NCBI GenBank assembly: GCA_903813345.2
Contig: CAIIXF020000001.1
Location: 13,039,915 to 13,103,914, forward strand
Length of the DNA stretch: 64,000 bases
Direction: 5' to 3'
DNA from: Owenia fusiformis
Taxonomy: Eukaryota > Annelida > Polychaeta > Sabellida > Oweniidae
Shown here: piece by piece, positions 1-13,200 of the stretch
How the letters are laid out: every line of letters begins with the position of its first letter
Position numbering within the stretch: position 1 is the first letter of the stretch
The notes under the pieces: model-generated
What the model saw: the letters and a program-made list of their open reading frames with translations, nothing else
Databases searched by the model: none
Told to the model about the DNA's origin: nothing
Made by a program: the position numbers and the translations under genes

Positions 1-230
1 AGATTTAACCTTCAATCCTTTACAATGTTTGATTAAAGTCGTCCACATTAAACATCCGATTCTGTATTTAATGTTTGATACAAGTCCTCCACAATCCACA
101 TGTAACCTCCGACTCATTGCAATATTTGATAAAAGTCTTCCACATGTAACCTCCGATTCTTAACAATGTTTGATAAATGCCCTCCACATGTAACCTCCGA
201 TTCTTTACGATGTTTGATAAAAGGCCAGAT
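1..230. repeat. Minisatellite array, unit about 43-45 bp (first block)
   Basis: Tandem, imperfect copies of a unit containing TACAATGTTTGATAAAAGTC followed by CTCCACATGTAACCTCCGAT. The array is already running at the window edge, so its true start lies outside. The same unit reappears at 800-1105. Short reading frames through it on the minus strand are by-products of the repeat and not genes. Confidence 0.85.
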
Positions 231-800
231 GTATATATTTAAAATGTTTAGCATTACTTTTAGAATATAGTCGTCTGTCAAGCATATGTTCCCGTTGGGT
301 GGGGAAGTAAAAATGGCCACTACGAATTTTTTTATATTTTTATTCTTGCAGAATAAAGTACATTCTTGTACATTAAATTATAATGACTGTCACCCTGTTG
401 AAACAAAGAACCTGCCTTGATAACACTTTTCAAACCCCATTCACAATATAATTAAAATGATACATTGACATTGCAGCTATTCAATACACATTTGAAAATG
501 TGTACATGTATATTTACCCACTCTGTAGTTCCCTTTATATTTAAAACGGGTGTAGGCTTTAACATAAAAACTAGTGCAAGGTAGAATCAATATGCGTTTT
601 AAATACTATATTTATGCTTGGAATTGCTGCAGGAGGTATATATAACTATTTTGTAAATAGAAGTAAAGAAATATTTATATTTATTAAAATATATTAAAGT
701 TATTTCTAACCTTTTAATTTAGTTTTCTTTTCAAAAGACTTCTGTAAAGTAGAGTTACTGGAGTATTCGTCACATGTGCGCATGTGTCGTTTCCTTTGAA
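230..800. repeat. Diverged segment duplicated at 2090-3155
   Basis: This spacer between the two minisatellite blocks is a diverged copy of intron sequence found again at 2090-2460 and 2960-3155. Shared landmarks include GGAATTGCTGCAGGAGGTAT (near 620 and near 2970), TTTGTAAATAGAAGTA, and CACATGTGCGCATG (near 772 and 3119). The downstream copy ends in the splice acceptor of a cyclase exon. Here similarity stops at the corresponding point and minisatellite follows. Confidence 0.7.
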
Positions 801-1105
801 TGTTCCGACCATTCTTTACAATGTTTGATAAAAGTCCACCACATGTAATCTCCGTTCTTTACAATGTTTGATAAAATCCCTCCATATGTAATCTCCGTTT
901 CTTTGCAATGTTTGATAGAAGTCCTTCGCGTGTAACCTTCGATCCCTCCATATGTAACCTCCATGTCTTTACAATGTTTGATAAAAGTCATCCACGTGTT
1001 ACCTCCGACTTTCTTTGTTTGATAAAAGCTTTCCATGTGTAACTTCCGATCCGTTACAATGTTTGATAAAAGCTAAGGCCTCCACATGTAACCTCCGATT
1101 ATATT
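800..1105. repeat. Minisatellite array, unit about 43-45 bp (second block)
   Basis: Six to seven imperfect units of the same sequence as at 1-230 (TACAATGTTTGATAAAAG, then CCACATGTAACCTCCG). The block ends about 160 bp before the first recognisable cyclase exon. Confidence 0.85.
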
Positions 1106-1265
1106 ATTAATGACAACTATATTTTGTTATATCCGTGGCCAAGAGGATACTTGAGTTCAAATACAATGCAAAATATTCCACAGTAGTAAACTGGCGTGAA
1201 ATATCGAGGTGCTATGGCAAGGATAGTATTTTATTACTGAATTCCACAAGTAACCTATATTTTAG

Positions 1266-4200
1266 GGTTCGATGTTTTCCCTGTTTCTCCACGATGCTGT
1301 CTATCTCTATCTTCTCGCCTTGAACGCTACGATTTCAAACGGTTTAGACTATAAAAATGGATCCATGATATTCGCCATGGCAAAAGAAATGGAATTTGAC
1401 GGTATTTATAATTTACTCTATTTGCAATCTTCATTTACTCAACTAAACAATGGTTCCTTAACCTTTGTTCATTGTTTAGGCTGTTGGGGCTTGTTTTCTT
1501 ACAACTGGCTGTGCTTTTCAATAATTCTTTACGGCCCAAATTATATTTCCTTAAGATGTAATTGTTTGTTTTTCACATTTGTATTTACACATTTTCACAA
1601 TACAATGAAGAAATCATGCATAATCCTAATTTCCCATGTCAACGGGTCCAATATAATATAAAAAATGAAATGAAACAATACCAGGACGGAATGAGGGTCA
1701 CTATAAAATGATAGCATCAAATCAAATTGAATTAAATTTCCCAGGAATGAGTGGTAGGGTAGTGCTTGATGATCAGGGAGAGAGGGAACCTGACTTCTGG
1801 ATCTGGCAACTTCCCCCAGGGAAAGATGAGTTCGAATACATGGCAGAAGTGAAAAACACTGGAAAAGAAGGCCAGGTTAGAAATTTGACATTTTAATATT
1901 TAATATTTTGGGTAAATCAGGATGATCATCTGCCATGCCATGTGTCCCTTGATCTGGGAATATTGATCCATTGCGCCCATAAATGTCAGAATGTGTCAGA
2001 TTTGTAAATTAATGCGCCGTGTAAAATGAAAACCCCAGGATGAACTCACATTATGATGATAATGGTGATATGCAAATGTCATTCAGATGTATGTATATGT
2101 AAACTTCCAACATTTCCATAAGAATATAGTCTCCTGCCGAGTATGTGATCCTATATGATGGGTCAATTGTTAAATAATTATTAAATAATTGACCCAAATA
2201 ATTTTTACTTTCTTGTACATATCAAAAATGTCAATCTCGTGAAACAAATTAAGAACATGTCTTGATAACATTTACTTTTGTGTCCAAACGCTTAATATTT
2301 AAACCCCATACAATATATGATTATAATGATAAATCGACCTTAACTGAAGCTTTCTTATTTTTATTTTCAAATCTGAATTTTACTGCCGTTTCCTTTAAAC
2401 GTGTGTAGCCTATTACAGAAAACTGATGGAAGATAGGATTAATCAATATACATTTTAGATACTATATCCACACGCAGCGATGCAAGGTGTGTCCAATTTC
2501 AACCAATCAGAACACGCTACTTCATATAACTGCATTGCATTATATAGCTAACAACCCACCCAAGGTCATTTATAGATTCTAGTGAAACTAATGAAACTGA
2601 TAAGCTGATCAATTTCATAGTCGAGTAAAAATATAATACAGTATCATATCATGTTTATTATAATAGGGAATAACCTGCAAAGTGCTTGTGCAGGTCAAAT
2701 GGTAAGTATTAAATGGTTGTCAAGGTGACAAGTTGTCTCGTACAAAATATATATTTGAAAATATATTCCTTTTAGTCATTTCGTATCTTTTAAGTGATGT
2801 TGTAAGGAACATTTTGCGATGTGTGAAAAGAATTTAAGCCCAAGACGCATTGCATTGTGGCTTATTCATTCCATTCATTCAGGCGTTATTTCCTAAACAC
2901 CTTAGAGGAATGATTATAATCAGTCTACAATGCACTGAATCTAGGGTTTAAATTCTCAATTTATTTTTGGAATTGCTGCAGGAGGTATATATAATTATTT
3001 TGTAAATAGAAGTAGATAATTCCTTAAATTCATTAAAATATAAAAATGTTAAAGTTTATTTCAAACCTTTGATTTAGTCCTCTTCAAAGGGTTCGTGTCT
3101 CTTAGAATTGCATTAGTCACATGTGCGCATGCGTGTTTTCCTTCAAATGTTCCAGCGAGTCCATGTTCTGAACAAGCCCTATTGGCAAACGAAGGATGGT
3201 AGTGTTCCGCTAGACACCCCAGCGTGTGGGTTTTTTAATGAAAAATGTCTGGAAGAGGAACAAAACAGAGGTAATTTATTTACATGTAAAATGTGTATAT
3301 TGATTAATTCACATAGCGTTAGAGTTACTGCTTAAATAATCCTTTAGCTCATCAAGGAACACTTATATTATCCCTATTAGTGTTTTGTTCTAGTCATCTT
3401 GGAATAGATACTCGTTCTTTGCTTCAGGGCTTGATATTGCCATTATTATGATAGTTGGTGGAGCTGCCGTGTTGTGTATGATGTTGACAGGGGGATATCT
3501 ACTATACAGGTACTTTGCATTGGGAAATTATTGTCGATTTAAGTGGGATTTTACATGACTGTTATATATTTAAGTCTCTATACTTAAATATTTGTATTTG
3601 TTTGTATACTAAACAATAATAATTATTATTCTATTCAGACGGAGGAGAAATGAGGGTGAAGACGAGATGATGTCATGGAAGATCGAGTATGAAGATTTGA
3701 AGTTCAATGTAAAAGTAAAGAAAGGAATCGGAAGTACTGCTACCAAATCAACCGGAAGTCAGGTGTGCAATTTAAATTGTTAGAACGCTGTAATCTAATC
3801 TTATCAGTAATGTGCAAATTCAACAGATTTAGTTGAGAAACATGTCAAGATACAAACTATGATTGTTAATCTAAAATAGTGTGTATATGTGTTTCAAAAA
3901 CATTCATTTCACTTTTTGACAATTACACTGTAGATGTCTAAAAGCAATCTAGACAATCGTTCCAAGAGTAATAACAGCTCTTCGCACGTCGATCAGTCCA
4001 GTCAGGAAGGCGTGACGAGCCAGGAGAGGCAAGATAGAACTGTTGGAATGTATAAAACAGTGACTGTATGGGTGAAATACATCCACGCTGGAATACTTCT
4101 CACCAAAGAAGACCACAAGGAACTCAAAGTGGTAACTGCGGTTATGATTATTAACTAAATAGTAACGTTAGCAACTGAATGAATAATGAAACACCACTGA

Positions 4201-7200
4201 GTAAAAATTACGTAAAAGTCATGATACATAAAAGCAAAAGTAGTAAAAGTATTGAACATTTACACTATTTATATAATTTTTGTGTTTTTAGATGAAAGAC
4301 TTGAGTCATGAGAATGTTAACCAGTTTGTCGGAGTTTGTATCGTTCCACCAAAAGTTTGCATTTGCTTCGCATTTGCCGCTAAGAGAAGTCTGCAGGTGA
4401 AACTATGAATATAATTTATATAAGTCTATATGTACATCCCATAAATGGCTGACCATTATACACAAGCGTTATATTGTGCACATTTTTAAAAAAGCATGTG
4501 AATGTATTCTATGTAACTAATGAATGGTTGACATTGTAGGACATCATTTCTAATGAGGACATCAAACTGGATTGGATGTTTAAACAGTCACTAATCTCAG
4601 ACATCGTCAATGTATGTATTTATGTTCCTCTTAAAACCAATGTGCACGATGTTAACAAAGTAACTATAGAATCCTTCCAAGTCATCCTCCGAACGCAGGG
4701 TTCCAGACATCATCCACTAAGTTCCTTCCTTCTTCTAGAAGAAGGAGGTATGACTTCTGGAGGCCTGTGTTTGGAGGATGTTCGAAGTAAGTGTTTCAAT
4801 TCTTTTGGACAAAAGCAGTGCAAAGGCTAATTACATAATGATGATTTAAAAGAAACAATTCATATCGGTAGTTCTTACGTGAGCAATTTCAGTAAAATAA
4901 AATATCATCAAAATTATTTTAATTTCAAAGGGTATGGAGTATATCCATGGCTCATTGTTGGTCTCCAATGGTAATCTGAAGAGTAGCAATGTTGTTATTG
5001 ATGGTCGTTGGATGCTCAAGATATCTGACTATGGTCTACAGTCTTTTCGGATGGCCACTGCCAGAAAGAATTCAAAGGGCGAATTCGCAGCATATTATGG
5101 TTTGTAGACTATATTGAATAATGTGCGTGCAAACAAATAATATTATTATGATATTAATATTTTAATTGGTATGCCGATCTATGAAAATATGTTTGATTAC
5201 TTTGAACTAATTCTATTTTTGCTTTCAGCAAAGCTGTGGCGAGCTCCCGAGCTGCTGAGGATGGCAAACGCTCCACAAAAAGGAACTCAAAAGGGAGACA
5301 TTTATAGCTTTGCCATCATTCTGCAAGAAATAATATTTCGCACTGGACCCTATCATCAGACTGAAATCCACCCAAAAGGTATTTTATTCACTATGCAGAG
5401 TTGCAGACCGCCATTATACCTATATACAGAGGGTGGGCCAAAAAAAACCAATACCCAACTTCAAATCAGGATAAAAATAGTTGCATTCAATATGATACAT
5501 TGACCTACATATCATTTTAAAGGTTATACAATTTCAAATAATTTGATATATAACACTATGTCATGAAATCAATAGTACAGTTTTATTATACTTATTTGGG
5601 AGGCCGGGTTGCTATTTGGGGTCTCTAGATTTTAGGGAGAAAATAGTAAATCTGCGGGATTTTGTTAATTTTTTTTATAGAAAATTATTCTTTTGTTAGG
5701 TGAATACATGCTTGGATATTGATATTTGCATCATTGTGTGACTAAATTTATTGTTTATGAATTTCAGTGTTGTTTAATAACATTTTACACTTTATTTATT
5801 TAAACAATTTTAACAATTGCTCAATGTACCCCACCCCCTCCCCTCTGAATCAACAATAAGCTTCAAGTGGTAGCGCAATCTATCAATAGCCTTATTGAGA
5901 GATTTCTGTTGCAATTCCTTTCAGCACTTTAGGATTTTGTTTCAGCTCATCAATGCTGTTTATTGGATACTTTTAATTGTACCATTTCTTCGAGATGGCT
6001 CCATGTATGGTAATCAAACACATTAGCATCGGGGCTGTTGGGTGGCCAAGCATCGAGATCAATCAAATTGACACCTTGTTTGCAAAGAAATGCCAATGTC
6101 TCCTTTGATCTATGGTACGAGGCAATGTCTTGTAGGAAAATAAAATCCTCGTCACATATACGTTTAATTTCTTTTAACAGACCCCCTTTGAGTACTTATT
6201 GATAATAAACAACACTAAAATTCATAAACAATAAGTTAAGTCACACAATATGCAAATATACAAGCATGTATTCACCTAACAAAATGATATTCTATAAATA
6301 AAAAATTAACATTATTCCGCAGATTTACTATTTTCTCCCTAAAATCTGGATACCTTAAATACCGACCCGGCCTCCCAAATAAGCATGATAAAACTTTAAT
6401 ATTGATTTCATGACATAGTGTTATATACCAAATTGTTCGAAAATGGATTACCTTTAAAATGATATATAAATCAATGTAACATATTGAACATAGCTATTTT
6501 TATTCTGATTTAAAGTTGGGTATTGTTTTTTTTGGCCCACCCTGTAAATTGAAAGATTCGGATGTCTTTTTGAGTAGTTTCTACTAGTGATAGTGATCAA
6601 TTTTATTTTGAACTGTTTTAGCATGTTAAGCGTGCATTGTATGTGATTTGTGCAGATATCGTAGGGAGGGTTGCTCGAGGTGATAACCCACCATATCGAC
6701 CTGATGTACCTGCAACGTCCGAAGAGGGAAACACTGCGATAGCCATGATAGAACTTATGCGAAACTGCTGGCATGAAAACCCAGACTATCGCCCTTCTTT
6801 TACTGACATTAAGAAACAGATGACAAGTGAAAATCGGGGCAGGTGAGTCTAACATATACTTGATAAACTTTATTTTGTATTTAGAAATTGTTGGTCGAGT
6901 AGCAAGGGGGGATAATCCACCATATCGACCTTTGATGCCAATGGATGCAGATATTAACATCAATATGGTTGAGATGATGCGAACCTGTTGGCATGAAAAT
7001 CCATTTTATCGACCAAGCTTCGTTGACATAAAGAAACAATTGAAATCATTTGATCAAGGAAAGTAAGTATAGAAAACAGTCTACATTTTAGTGTTAATGG
7101 TTTTGGTCTTTTTGGATTGACAGCGTTCGTACCTGGGTTTACCCTTGTTTTCCATTCATTCGATCTTTGTTATCGTAACATTGGGTAATTGGGTACTGTT

Positions 7201-10200
7201 AATCTTGATGATATGTTTCTGCACGTGTAGGAAGTATAATATCATGGACAAGATGCTGATGAAAATGGAAGCTTATGCGAATAACCTTGAAGAAGTTGTG
7301 GAGCACAGAACACAGGAACTGATGGAGGAGAAGAAGAAGACTGATACACTGTTATACAGAATGTTGCCGGGGTAAGAATCCAGAAACACCTCTCTGGCTT
7401 TCATTGTCTCGTGGTCGGACATTTCATTTCAAGTATGTGAGGCATATAATGATAAGATGGTATGGCCTCGATGTGTTTACACTCTCCCATGTATACCGTT
7501 CCGTATTAGTGAAATTGTTGACATTAATACGGAATAAATCATACCATTTCATGAAAAATGGTGACCTTGTCCTACGGAAATTGAGATTATGTTTCACAGC
7601 AAGTTCGCACGGCGATACTGTATAGCACATGCTCTGGGGAATTGATTCTACTTTCTATAGACACCAATCACATCTCTGTCAATATAATAATAAAAAAGCC
7701 TTAGGGTCCCAACCTCCTTTGTTTACATTTACAAAAATCTGAAAAAATGACAAAAGTTGCCATAACTTTTTAAATCTAAATCTGTTGAAACCGATTTCAC
7801 TTGCTTGCGACAGATACTTTAGTCCTTCACGAACCGAACATGTCAGTTTGGTTCGTAATATCTACAAATAAACGATTTCAACATTTTGAAAAACTCGATG
7901 CTAGTCCACGTGTTAATACGGAATGGGTGTTAAATCGTATACATTCCCGGGGAAATCACAATTTCCACAAAGCTTGCAATGATGCATCTTATTGCATGCA
8001 AATGGCACGTTAATCAACAGCGTCAACACGTCCGTCAATCGCAAGGATCGAATGTACATAAACAGTGTTCTCTTTTTCTTAAAGGCCCCATGTAAAGTTT
8101 AAACCACTTTGGCTTATATTGTAGTCTTACCCAATGTTATCAAAGTGTGATATGTGAAACTTTTTTTTTAAATTTCAAAAAGTGGTTTTTGATAGACTTT
8201 GTGTTCCAAAATTTGTGAATTTATTTAAAACCAACTTTTAGAGGTCACTCATATCTTGTTATTAGCCACAATTCATACCAATGCATAGCATTCATCCTCC
8301 CATGTTTTTTGCAGAAAAAATTAAGAAAATCGGTTGATAAACAAGCGAGAAATGAACTTATCAGTGCATGAAAATGGTTCTGAGAAAAATGCATTTCAAA
8401 ATTTTAGTTCTCATAGAAACCAATGGTACAATGATATCTAAAACATAATTTATTCTTCCTTTTAACCTGGTTAGACAATCAATATTGTTTTTTTTATGAA
8501 AGTTTAGCATATTTAGAAAAGATTGATATCGAAAAAAAAAATTCAATTTTTTTCAAAAAGTTTTTGTTACCTTAGTGACATCACTAATGTTTCAAAATAT
8601 TTTTGATAAGCTAAAACATTGAAGTGGCCCATTAAATATGACATTTTATTATTGAAATAGTGTGTCTTTTGTTCAATCTTTGCATTGGTGTTAAAAAGAT
8701 AATCTTTTTTGAAATGCATTAAGAAATATTTGATGATTAAGAAATTTCAACTTTTTTTGAAAAATGGCGGGAAATTTGAATATTTGAGAAATGAAATGCT
8801 CACAACTTTTTTTTCCAAAATTGTTTTTTGTTCAAAAATCTCTAAAACCACTTTTTAAGTCCTGACAAATAGTAAATGAATGATAAAAAAATATTTTCAA
8901 ACTTTAGACGGGGACTTTAAGTATTTAAAGATACATGTAAGTTGTCCATCGACGGCGTCAACGTGATAGCTTTACGCCCATTAATAGTATAGATAGGTTG
9001 TTGTGCCTTTTCTTATTGCATCTAATAGGTATTAGTTTTACCGACGGCTACAACGTATGTCCTGGATCCAAGCAACGTGTTTGTTTTGTATTTAAGAATT
9101 GCTATAGCCATGGGATGGTCTCGCGTGGGGTATTTTTTGGGGTGCACAAGAAAACCCCACGAAAGTCCCGGTAGGTGTATATTATTAGGTACTTTGTGAA
9201 CGTGTTGAGTTGTTTTCTTACCTGCCGATTCCCCCAACACGTTCCCATTACACCAGAGGATGATTGAAGTGTTAAAAATGGACAGCCAGCCGCATTGTCT
9301 TTGTAAAAGTGGGCAAGACCACAACAAAAGTCTTTTGATTTTTCCGACATTTTCATTCAAAAACGTGGTTGACGCCACATTTTAGAAAGACAATTAGTAC
9401 TAAATGAGAATAGCTGTCCATTCCAGTCTAGTGCTGGCACTTAGATGATTTTCTTGCCAAGGTTGTGGTACATTCTTCAAACCGACATGACACTCTTACC
9501 CTCTCCATGACAATGAAGTTATAATTGAAACTAAATGCCCATGCTACTGAAACCCGTATTCAAGGTATTATGTTTAATACCCCGGGTTAAAACATACTAA
9601 TATTGTACAACACTACTAATTATCTTAATTGCTTCATTTCATTCACGAGTGTACAGTTTCGTTCATTGAGTTTACCTATCGAGTCGACCAATTCCGTATT
9701 AACACGTGGACTAGCATCGAGTTTTTTAAAATGTTGAAATCGTTTATTTGGAGATATTACGAACCAAACTGACATGTTTGGTTCGTCAACGACTAAAGTA
9801 TCTGTCGCTGGCAAGTGAAATCGGTTTCAATAGTTTAAGATTTAAAAAGTTATGACAACTTTTGTAATTTTTTCACGTTTTTGTAAATGTAAACAAAGGA
9901 GGTTGGGACCCTAAGGCTTTTTTATTATTCTATCGACAGCGATGTGATTGATGTCTATAGAAAGTAGAATCAATTCCCCAGAGCATGTGCTATACAGTAT
10001 CGCCGTGCGAACTTGCTGTGAAACATAATCTCAATTTCCGTAGGACAAGGTCACCATTTTTCATGAAATGGTATGATTTATTCCGTATTAATGTCAACAA
10101 TTTCACTAATACGGAACGGTATACATGAGAGAGTGTTTATATTTGATGCTATAACCGTTTTGTTCACACATTTGAAGTATATGAGGCATATAATGATCAG

Positions 10201-13200
10201 AGGGTACAGCCTCGAAGTGCTTCTATTATACTAAAATCTCTTTGTTTACACATTTTAGACCTATTGCTGAGAGTTTGAAGACTGGGAAATCTGTCCACCC
10301 AGAACTATATGATACAGTGACTGTTTTCTTCTCAGATATAGTGGGCTTTACAAGGTTATGCTCAAAAAGTACACCATTACAGATCGTCACTCTTCTTAAT
10401 GACCTTTATACACTTTTCGATGATGTCATTGCCAAATATGATGTATATAAGGTACACTAATCTGAACATTTTATTTCAATGTTATGTCTGTTTTGGCATG
10501 TCTTATAAACTGCCAATCATGCAAGCATGCTTGAAATGCAAAACTACTCAATGCGGTCCATCAACTACATCAAGGATCATCGAAACCGGTGGAAGCAAAA
10601 TACATTGATTAAGGGGGTGGGTATTTGAATTGTCAGTTATATGTATTGTTGTCTATGGGGTCATTTATCTAGGTGGAAACTATAGGAGATGCCTATATGT
10701 GTGTGAGTGGACTACCTCTACGAAATGGTAACAAACACGTTGCTGAAATAGCAGACATGGCCCTCGACTTGCTCAGTTCTATAGCTTCTTTCAAGATCAG
10801 GCACAGACCAAATAAACAGCTACAGGTATGAAAACTCCCGCAATTCCGGGACTACTCTGTCGGGATCAAGATAAGATTTGATCCTATGTTTCAAATTATA
10901 GTGTCTATAAGGATTTGTCATTTATTCCGTGTACTGGTAGAAGTGCATTGGACATTATAAGCCCCAAAGATACAAAATGATGCCTTTTTATTTGAGTTGG
11001 GCTGATGTTCAGAAGTTATCATTTATTATTTTAGATTTGTTTCTTTTAACGTTTTACATGATACATGGATATGGACCATATTTTCATTTTCATCCCTTTT
11101 ACCATGTTTTTACAATATTCATTAAGGCTAGGATAGGGATCCACACCGGCCCATGTGCAGCAGGTGTTGTTGGGACACAGATGCCTCGGTACTGTCTATT
11201 TGGTGACACTGTCAATATGGCATCCACTATGGAATCAACAGGGGAAGGTAAAATAGGTTTAACAATAACATCTTATGAAATAGAACGCTATTTAACACAT
11301 TATCTCCAGTATGGCATTATTTTTGCTTCTTTATTCATTAAATTCAAATATATTCGATATATGAAACATTCATATTCGCTAAATCATTTTTCCATTCGGT
11401 AAAAACGTTTATATGTTTGTTACAGCAAATTAAGTTTTCAAAATAGCCAATCACTTAATACTATGTGCATTAAATTACATATTTCATTCGTTAAATGATT
11501 TTTTTGCGTAAATTGTTATGGTATTCCTTAAGAGTAACACATTATATGCACAATATTGAATTTTTATTTGAACCCTACCGAAATAAGTTTGCCTATATTT
11601 ACCAAATGGTTTATTTTTCTATGACATAGTTAATGCATTTTACCGAAAACTGTTTTGCTATTTACCGAAAGCTAATTTGCTATTTACCGAATGCAATAAA
11701 GTAATATTCGATAACTTGCGTTGTGGTTCGATATTTTGTCACGTGACTTCGAGATTTGCAAAATGGCCGCGCAGCTATTCTACATCGTACAAATATATCA
11801 CGTGACTGAAAGTCTCGTAAATTATCGAAAAATAACGAAATTTATCGAATGTGGCATTCGGTATTTACCGAATATAAATAATTTAAATACCGAATGTACA
11901 AATAATTAATTGAATTATACGTGCGTTAAGGAAAACAAATTGATTCGCTGCATCACACAAATACATGTATACATATCAAATGTGAATGTCAATACAAAGA
12001 ACAAGTGAAACTATTTAGCGAATATAAATTGTATAGATTATTACATTTGATAAAATAAAAAAACATTCGATAGATTGGGTAAAGGTTTGGTAAATTGTTT
12101 GTTTTATTTGGTATTTATGGAATATTGATGTACCGAATAAAGAAGCAGTTTAAACATCATATTCCAGTTGTGATTGTCTAGAATGTGATCAGACCCTGGG
12201 GATCAGATCCCACATGTTCCCATCGTATGCCTGGACCAATCGGTGCACATGGATATTGCCTTTCTGCACTATAAATATTCCTTTGTACTAATTTAGTGTC
12301 AAGGCTATTCCAAAGAATTCATCCTCATGCAATTTATGAGAAGAATAAATAATGTTTTAATGGTTGTAGCATTACGTATACAGATGAGCCAGGAGGCAGT
12401 AGATGTTCTCTTGGAACACACAGGCTACATGGTGAAGGAAAGAGGCGATGTGGAAGTAAGAGTAGGTGTCCTATTATGTATTTTCGAATCGTTTCCTTTT
12501 CGTTGTCTGTATCATAAATACAAAGCTTTTGATGTATCATTCATAGAGAACAATTGAAAAATATGAATTTTTATAGGATATTAATTAGTCTATTTATCAT
12601 CTGCTTCATCTATGTAGGGAAAGGGAAATCTGACGACCTATTGGTTGACTGGTAAACGGGGTTTCCACAAGCCGCTCCCCAAACTCAGTGTTGACTTGTA
12701 AGTTATACACAGATCGTGATCACTTATTTGATGTACTGGCCCTTTTAGCATGTTTTTTGATATAGTCAATCACTTTATACAACAGTTATATTAAGGATGT
12801 TCAGGGGACAAACTTTGTTTTAAATAGTATTTCAACATAATATTTGGTAAGCACATGGGCTACAAATATGTAAGGGCTAGTATCAGAAAATTTCCAGAGA
12901 ACATCCTTAATTTGCAATATTTGATCATATGAATATTTTGGTTATTGGAAAAAAATGAATATTTTGGTTATGTAGGCGGTTGAAATAGAACAAAAGGCCT
13001 ACTTCCATTTTCAGGCCTCATATGATTGTTGAGGAAATTGATGACTTGACAGGTCAGTATCAACGAGTTGAAATCCTTCCACGTTTTTTTCTAAAAGTTT
13101 TATAAAGTGATTGTTCAACTAATGACTAAATCATATTCTGTCTTGCAATGTGGATATTTAATTTTATAAAGTCAATAAGTATTTAAGAGATATATCATTT

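Noticed and set aside
1-1110. CRISPR-like array
   Set aside because: Units are contiguous imperfect tandem copies without unique spacers, in an animal genome.
6637-7066. Exons A and B of the cyclase both included in one transcript
   Set aside because: Each exon is 1 mod 3, so using both shifts the frame, and the 42-nt gap is too short for a normal intron.
7801-8013. Possible small gene in the inverted-repeat arm (NMSVWFVIS...)
   Set aside because: The other arm carries the same frame because the DNA is duplicated; no start context, splice logic or family match.
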